From assembly GCA_964646585.1 (NCBI GenBank), contig CAZYEY010000226.1, positions 1-18,129 of the forward strand: a stretch of 18,129 nucleotides of DNA. Reading direction: 5' to 3'. Below the pieces are notes generated by a model. The model was not told the DNA's origin, made no database searches, and was given only the letters and a program-made list of their open reading frames with translations. The position numbers and the translations under genes are program-made. The DNA is from PFJX01 sp964646585. Lineage in GTDB: Bacteria; Pseudomonadota; Gammaproteobacteria; Burkholderiales; Thiobacillaceae. Shown piece by piece: positions 14,503 through 18,129 of the stretch. How positions within the stretch are numbered: the stretch's first letter is position 1; every line of letters starts with the position of its first letter.

Positions 14503-14577
14503 TGGGGAGTCGCCAAGTGGTAAGGCACCGGATTTTGATTCCGGCATTCGTAGGTTCGATCCCTACCTCCCCAGCCA
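14503..14577 (+). tRNA. tRNA-Gln (anticodon UUG)
   Basis: A complete 75-base cloverleaf with encoded CCA. The acceptor TGGGGAG (14503-14509) pairs with CTCCCCA (14567-14573), followed by discriminator G and CCA. The anticodon stem CCGGA/TCCGG encloses loop TTTTGAT with anticodon TTG at 14535-14537. The T arm is GTAGG-TTCGATC-CCTAC. The weak first acceptor pair (U-A) is typical of glutamine tRNAs. It lies between ispE and prs, a standard position in betaproteobacteria. Confidence 0.97.
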
Positions 14578-14607
14578 GACAAGGTGCCCGCTGATTGGCG
14601 GGACAAC

Positions 14608-14640
14608 AAGCGTGCTGCGGGTGCTGCACGCTTTTTTGTT
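14608..14640 (+). terminator. Rho-independent terminator after tRNA-Gln, just before prs
   Basis: AAGCGTGC (14608-14615) pairs with GCACGCTT (14626-14633) around a 10-base loop, followed by a broken T-run extending past 14640. A smaller hairpin, CCCGC/GCGGG (14587-14591 with 14598-14602), sits between it and the tRNA. The terminator ends only about 30 bases before the prs start codon, which leaves little room for a separate prs promoter. Confidence 0.8.
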
Positions 14641-14670
14641 TTTTGTTGGACATGGCGGCGGAATGCGAAT

Positions 14671-15621
14671 ATGGCCTATGACAGCTTGATGGTGTTCACC
14701 GGCAACGCCCATCCCAAGCTGGCCGAGGATGTGGTGAGGCATCTCAACATCCACCTCGGCCGGGCGACCGTCGGCCGTTTCTCCGACGGCGAGGTGAACG
14801 TGGAGATCCTGGAGAACGTGCGCGGCAAGGACGTTTTCGTCCTCCAGTCCACCTGTCAGCCCACCAACGACAGCCTGATGGAGATCATGCTGATGGTGGA
14901 CGCTCTGCGACGGGCCTCCGCTGGCCGCATCACCGCCGCCATTCCCTATTTCGGTTATGCCCGTCAGGACCGCCGGGTGCGTTCCGCCCGGGTACCGATC
15001 ACGGCGCGGGTGGTGGCGGACATGCTCACCGTGGTGGGCGTCAATCGGGTTCTCACCATGGACCTGCACTCGGAACAGCTCCAGGGTTTCTTCGATATTC
15101 CGGTGGACAACATCTATTCCACGCCCATCCTGATGGGGGACATCTGGAAGCAGAACTACGACAACCTGATGGTGGTGTCCCCCGACGTGGGCGGCGTGGT
15201 GCGCGCACGGGCGGTGGCCAAGCGCCTGGAGTGCGACCTGGCTATCATCGACAAGCGCCGGCCCAAGCCCAACGTGGCCAAGGTCATGAACATCATCGGA
15301 GACGTGAAGGACCGCACCTGTCTGATCATGGACGACATGGTGGACACCGCCAACACCCTTTGCGAGGCGGCTGGTGCCCTGAAGCAGCATGGCGCCAAGA
15401 AGGTCATCGCCTATTGCACCCACGCGGTGCTCTCCGGCAGCGCCGTGGAGCGGGTGGGCGGTTCCGCCCTGGACGAACTGGTGGTCACCGACACCATTCC
15501 CCTGCGTGAGGACGCCAAGGCCTGCGCCAAGATCCGCCAGCTCTCCGTGGCCAACCTCATGGCCGAAACCATCCGTCGCATCAGCGACGAGGATTCCGTG
15601 AGCTCGCTGTTCATCGAATAG
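14671..15621 (+). CDS. prs: Ribose-phosphate pyrophosphokinase (PRPP synthase)
   Basis: A 316-residue class I PRPP synthase that transfers pyrophosphate from ATP to ribose-5-phosphate, supplying purine, pyrimidine, histidine, tryptophan and NAD synthesis. Visible motifs are FSDGEVNVEI at 37-46, the flexible catalytic loop region YARQDRR at 96-102, DLHSEQLQGFFDIPVDN at 131-147 and the PRPP-binding loop DDMVDTANTL at 221-230. The start at 14671 gives the usual MAYDSLMVFTGNA, with GCGGA upstream. It is the first of prs-rplY-pth-ychF. A terminator lies immediately upstream, so expression may depend on read-through from tRNA-Gln or on a promoter I cannot see. Confidence 0.97.
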   Translation: MAYDSLMVFTGNAHPKLAEDVVRHLNIHLGRATVGRFSDGEVNVEILENVRGKDVFVLQSTCQPTNDSLMEIMLMVDALRRASAGRITAAIPYFGYARQDRRVRSARVPITARVVADMLTVVGVNRVLTMDLHSEQLQGFFDIPVDNIYSTPILMGDIWKQNYDNLMVVSPDVGGVVRARAVAKRLECDLAIIDKRRPKPNVAKVMNIIGDVKDRTCLIMDDMVDTANTLCEAAGALKQHGAKKVIAYCTHAVLSGSAVERVGGSALDELVVTDTIPLREDAKACAKIRQLSVANLMAETIRRISDEDSVSSLFIE

Positions 15622-15686
15622 CGCGTTCACCCAACCGGGCTGCCTGGTCGCGGGCGGCTCATCTTCAACCCGCAAGGAGTTTAGTC

Positions 15687-16295
15687 ATGCATATCGCAAT
15701 CAACGCTAGCAAGCGCGAAGCGCAGGGTACCGGAGCGAGCCGCCGCCTGCGTCGCGCCGGCCGGGTGCCCGGCATCGTCTACGGGGGCGGCAGGGACGCC
15801 CAGGCCGTGGATCTGGATCACAAGGAACTTTTCTTTGCCCTCAAGAACGAGGCTTTCCATTCCTCGGTCCTCGATATGAACCTGGATGGCGCCAAGGAAA
15901 CCGTGCTGCTGCGCGACTTCCAGATGCACCCCTACAAGCCCTTGGTGCTGCACGTGGACTTCCAGCGCGTGGACGCCACCCACAAGGTTCACCTGAAGGT
16001 GCCCCTGCACTTCGTCAACGCCGATGTGGCCCCGGGCGTCAAGCTGGGCGGCGGCGTGGTCAACCACATCCTGACCGAGGTGGACGTGATCTGCCTGCCC
16101 GACGCCCTGCCCGAGTTCATCGAAGTGGATCTGGGCAAGATGGAAGCCGGCCAGTCCCTGCACCTGTCCGACCTCAAGCTGCCCGCCGGCGTGGAACTGT
16201 CCGCCCTGGCCCGGGGGGACGACCACGGTGTCGTCAACATCCTCGTGCGTGGTGGCGGCAGCGACGCCGGAACCACCGGCGAAGCGGCGGCCTGA
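15687..16295 (+). CDS. rplY: 50S ribosomal protein L25 (general stress protein Ctc type)
   Basis: A 202-residue long-form L25 protein that binds 5S rRNA in the large ribosomal subunit. The N-terminal L25 domain (about 1-92) includes ASRRLRRAGRVPGIVYGGG, the 5S-binding signature region, and FQMHPYKPLVLHVDFQ. A second beta-rich TL5/CTC domain (about 95-190) follows, ending in an Ala/Gly tail. E. coli L25 has only the first domain, so this is the longer type common in many bacteria. GGAG lies 8 bases before the ATG. It sits 65 bases after prs and 36 bases before pth. Confidence 0.96.
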   Translation: MHIAINASKREAQGTGASRRLRRAGRVPGIVYGGGRDAQAVDLDHKELFFALKNEAFHSSVLDMNLDGAKETVLLRDFQMHPYKPLVLHVDFQRVDATHKVHLKVPLHFVNADVAPGVKLGGGVVNHILTEVDVICLPDALPEFIEVDLGKMEAGQSLHLSDLKLPAGVELSALARGDDHGVVNILVRGGGSDAGTTGEAAA

Positions 16296-16331
16296 GCCGC
16301 CGCCTGCCCGCCCGCCCGGTGGCCGTAACCG

Positions 16332-16946
16332 ATGCAGGCTCCCATCCGCCTGGTCGTCGGCCTTGGCAACCCGGGCCGGGAATACGCCGACACCCGGCAC
16401 AACGCCGGGTTCTGGTTCTGTGAGCGCCTGGCTGCGAGGCTGGGCGTTTCTCTATCCATCGAGTCCCGTTTCCACGGCCTGGCGGGCCACGCCCGGCCCC
16501 AGGGTGTCTGGCTGCTGCTGCCCCAAACCTTCATGAACCGCTCCGGCCAGTCCGTGGGGGCTTTGGCCCGGTTCCATCGCATCGCTCCGGCGGAAATCCT
16601 GGTGGTCCATGACGAGCTGGACATTCCTCCCGGTCAGTTGCGCCTCAAGTTCGGTGGCGGCTTGGGGGGGCACAACGGCCTCAAGGACATCACCGCCCAC
16701 CTAGGTACCCAGGATTACTGGCGCCTGCGTGTGGGCATCGGCCATCCGGGTGATCGCAACGAGGTGGTGAACTTCGTACTCAAGCCTCCCCGGAAGGAAG
16801 AACTGGCCGACATCGACGGGGCCCTGGAACGGGCCCTGGAGCTCTGGCCCCTGATCGAAAAAGCGGATTGGAACACGGCGGTCAAGCGCGCCAACACCAA
16901 GCCCGCTGCTCCCATTCCACCCAAACCCCCAGCGGAATCATCATGA
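16332..16946 (+). CDS. pth: Peptidyl-tRNA hydrolase
   Basis: A 204-residue enzyme that frees tRNAs from peptidyl-tRNAs dropped by ribosomes. Catalytic and binding residues are all in place: N13 in GLGNPG, H23 in TRHNAGF (the catalytic His), N69 in PQTFMNRSG, D94 in VVHDELD and N115 in GGHNGLKDI. The C-terminal tail is Pro/Ala-rich (from about 190) and looks disordered. The Shine-Dalgarno sequence before ATG 16332 is weak. The stop overlaps the ychF start as ATGA. Confidence 0.97.
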   Translation: MQAPIRLVVGLGNPGREYADTRHNAGFWFCERLAARLGVSLSIESRFHGLAGHARPQGVWLLLPQTFMNRSGQSVGALARFHRIAPAEILVVHDELDIPPGQLRLKFGGGLGGHNGLKDITAHLGTQDYWRLRVGIGHPGDRNEVVNFVLKPPRKEELADIDGALERALELWPLIEKADWNTAVKRANTKPAAPIPPKPPAESS

Positions 16947-18034
16947 GCCTCAAATGCGGCATCGTCGGCCTGCCCAACGTGGGCAAGTCCACCCTGTTCA
17001 ACGCGCTGACCAAAGCGGGCATCGCGGCGGAGAACTACCCCTTCTGCACCATTGAGCCCAACGTGGGCATCGTCGAGGTGCCGGACCCCCGCCTCCAGCA
17101 GCTGGCCGCCATCGTCAAGCCCCAGCGGGTGGTGCCCGCCATCGTCGAATTCGTGGACATTGCCGGCCTGGTGGCTGGCGCCTCCAGGGGCGAGGGCCTG
17201 GGCAACCAGTTCCTGGCCAACATCCGGGAGACGGACGCCATCGTCAACGTGGTCCGTTGCTTTGAGGACGAGAACGTGGTGCACGTGGCCGGGCGGGTGG
17301 ACCCCCTCTCCGACATCGAGGTGATCGGCACCGAACTGGCCCTGGCGGATCTGGCCACGGTGGAGAAGGCCCATGCCCGGGATGTGAAGAAGGCCCGGGC
17401 TGGGGACAAGGAGGCCCAAAAACTGGTGGCTCTCTATGAAAAGCTGCTGCCGCACCTGAACGAAGCCAAGCCCGTGCGCAGCCTGGGGTTGTCCGCCGAG
17501 GACAAGGTCCTGCTGGCACCCCTGTGTCTCATGACCGTCAAGCCGGCCATGTACGTGGCCAACGTGGCCGAGGACGGCTTCGAGAACAATCCCCACCTGG
17601 ACCGGCTCCAGGCCCTGGCGGCGGAGGAGGGGGCGCCCGTGGTGGCGGTATGCGCCGCCATCGAGTCCGAGATCGCCGCCCTGGACGAGGCGGACAAACT
17701 GGAATTCCTGGAGGCCATGGGGCTGCATGAGCCAGGCTTGAACCGCCTGATCCGCGCAGCCTATGACCTCCTGGGGCTGCAAACCTACTTCACCGCCGGT
17801 GTGAAGGAGGTGCGGGCCTGGACCATCCACAAGGGTGATACCGCCCCCCAGGCCGCCGGGGTCATCCACAGCGACTTCGAGCGGGGCTTCATCCGCGCCC
17901 AGACCATCGCCTTCGACGACTTCATCGCCTTCGGTGGGGAGCAGGGCGCCAAGGAGGCCGGAAAGATGCGTTCCGAGGGCAAGGAATACGTGGTGAAGGA
18001 CGGTGATGTCATGAACTTCCTGTTCAACGTCTGA
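16943..18034 (+). CDS. ychF: Redox-regulated ATPase/GTPase YchF (OLA1 family)
   Basis: A 363-residue Obg-family P-loop NTPase that binds ribosomes and has been linked to stress responses. The P-loop is GLPNVGKS at 9-16, the G3 motif is DIAG at 72-75, and the G4 position reads N207-V-A-E210 rather than NKxD, the change that makes YchF prefer ATP. A coiled-coil region (about 130-170) and a C-terminal TGS domain (about 278-361, with TYFTAGVKEVRAWTIHKG) complete the family layout. The start at 16943 gives MSLKCGIVGLPNVG, with GCGGA upstream, and overlaps pth by four bases; a longer in-frame extension into pth is a shadow. No clear terminator follows in the 44 bases before the next promoter. Confidence 0.97.
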   Translation: MSLKCGIVGLPNVGKSTLFNALTKAGIAAENYPFCTIEPNVGIVEVPDPRLQQLAAIVKPQRVVPAIVEFVDIAGLVAGASRGEGLGNQFLANIRETDAIVNVVRCFEDENVVHVAGRVDPLSDIEVIGTELALADLATVEKAHARDVKKARAGDKEAQKLVALYEKLLPHLNEAKPVRSLGLSAEDKVLLAPLCLMTVKPAMYVANVAEDGFENNPHLDRLQALAAEEGAPVVAVCAAIESEIAALDEADKLEFLEAMGLHEPGLNRLIRAAYDLLGLQTYFTAGVKEVRAWTIHKGDTAPQAAGVIHSDFERGFIRAQTIAFDDFIAFGGEQGAKEAGKMRSEGKEYVVKDGDVMNFLFNV

Positions 18035-18078
18035 ATGTCAGTGCTGTTCAGCAATGCAATGAATTAGCGTTTTCTTAA

Positions 18079-18107
18079 TTGACAAGCGGAACGAAGGCCG
18101 GAATAAT
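18079..18107 (+). promoter_or_regulatory. Strong sigma70 promoter, probably for a stable-RNA operon
   Basis: A perfect TTGACA (18079-18084), a 17-base spacer and AATAAT (18102-18107, 5 of 6 matches) form the best promoter in the window. The stretch 18053-18078 upstream is A/T-rich in an otherwise GC-rich region, like an UP element. The bases after the -10 (GCCGCGC) make a GC-rich discriminator, as in stringently controlled tRNA and rRNA promoters. The predicted start is near 18114. Confidence 0.8.
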
Positions 18108-18120
18108 GCCGCGCTTTCCC

Positions 18121-18129
18121 GGTGGGGTT
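18121..18129 (+). tRNA. Probable 5' end of tRNA-Tyr, cut by the window edge
   Basis: The last nine bases, GGTGGGGTT, are the same as the first nine bases of E. coli tRNA-Tyr as I remember it (acceptor strand GGTGGGG followed by TT). They start about 7 bases after the predicted transcript start of a strong promoter with a GC-rich discriminator, which suits a tRNA operon. In many proteobacteria tRNA-Tyr begins a tRNA-Tyr/Gly/Thr-tuf cluster. Nine bases are too few to be certain. Confidence 0.6.

Noticed and set aside
14563..15675. A 370-codon minus-strand open frame across prs and tRNA-Gln
   Set aside because: It covers the full prs gene in antisense and runs into the tRNA; no domain can be seen.
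16715..17869. A 384-codon minus-strand open frame across pth and ychF
   Set aside because: Antisense to ychF, whose motifs are all in place; Gly/His/Val-rich shadow composition.
18042..18053. TGCTGTTCAGCA hairpin as a ychF terminator
   Set aside because: The stem is only four or five pairs and no T-run follows.
1..18129. A defence island, phage remnant, insertion sequence, CRISPR array or other accessory system
   Set aside because: Nearly every gene is a recognisable core gene in a familiar order; no transposase, integrase, direct-repeat array or composition shift was seen. The dynamin-like GTPase is the only candidate, and it stands alone without partner genes typical of defence systems.

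Overview
The window is GC-rich (roughly two thirds G+C by eye) and densely packed with housekeeping genes. Gene order and protein character point to a betaproteobacterium, possibly Rhodocyclales-like; the order is inferred and less certain. The supporting evidence is ftsY-ftsE-ftsX-rpoH on one strand, diverging from an M16 peptidase pair-rsmD-coaD-ferredoxin block, and then lolB-ispE-tRNA-Gln-prs-rplY-pth-ychF. I see no insertion sequence, prophage, CRISPR array or other sign of recent transfer, and no stretch over 300 bases without a gene.

Layout. (1) 3-764: the C-terminal part of an outer-membrane beta-barrel protein entering from the left, closed by a long symmetrical terminator (770-804) shared with the convergent rpoH. 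(2) 820-4314, minus strand: ftsY, ftsE and ftsX joined by ATGA overlaps, then rpoH. rpoH has its own promoter, which carries a perfect HrcA operator (CIRCE) at 1703-1729. (3) 4394-8352, plus strand: two M16-family zinc-peptidase-like proteins (one with the zinc site, one without), rsmD, coaD and a two-cluster ferredoxin, closed by a bidirectional terminator (8369-8396). (4) 8416-11278, minus strand: mutM followed by a bacterial dynamin-like GTPase. (5) 11374-14488, plus strand: TPR lipoprotein, lolB and ispE, coupled by very short stop/start overlaps, then tRNA-Gln(UUG) and a terminator. (6) 14671-18034, plus strand: prs, rplY, pth, ychF. (7) 18079-18129: a near-consensus sigma70 promoter, and in the last nine bases what appears to be the start of a tRNA-Tyr gene.

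How the genes fit together. The ftsYEX-rpoH block joins membrane targeting, division and heat-shock control. The M16-to-ferredoxin block combines periplasmic proteolysis with rRNA methylation, coenzyme A synthesis and iron-sulfur electron transfer. The TPR-lolB-ispE block joins outer-membrane lipoprotein sorting to isoprenoid synthesis. The prs-rplY-pth-ychF block joins nucleotide precursor supply to translation.

I did not find a clearly new biological system. The points most worth a second look are the CIRCE element lying over the rpoH promoter, the complementary M16 pair, the little-studied dynamin-like GTPase next to mutM, the terminator wedged between tRNA-Gln and prs, and the stable-RNA promoter at the right edge.
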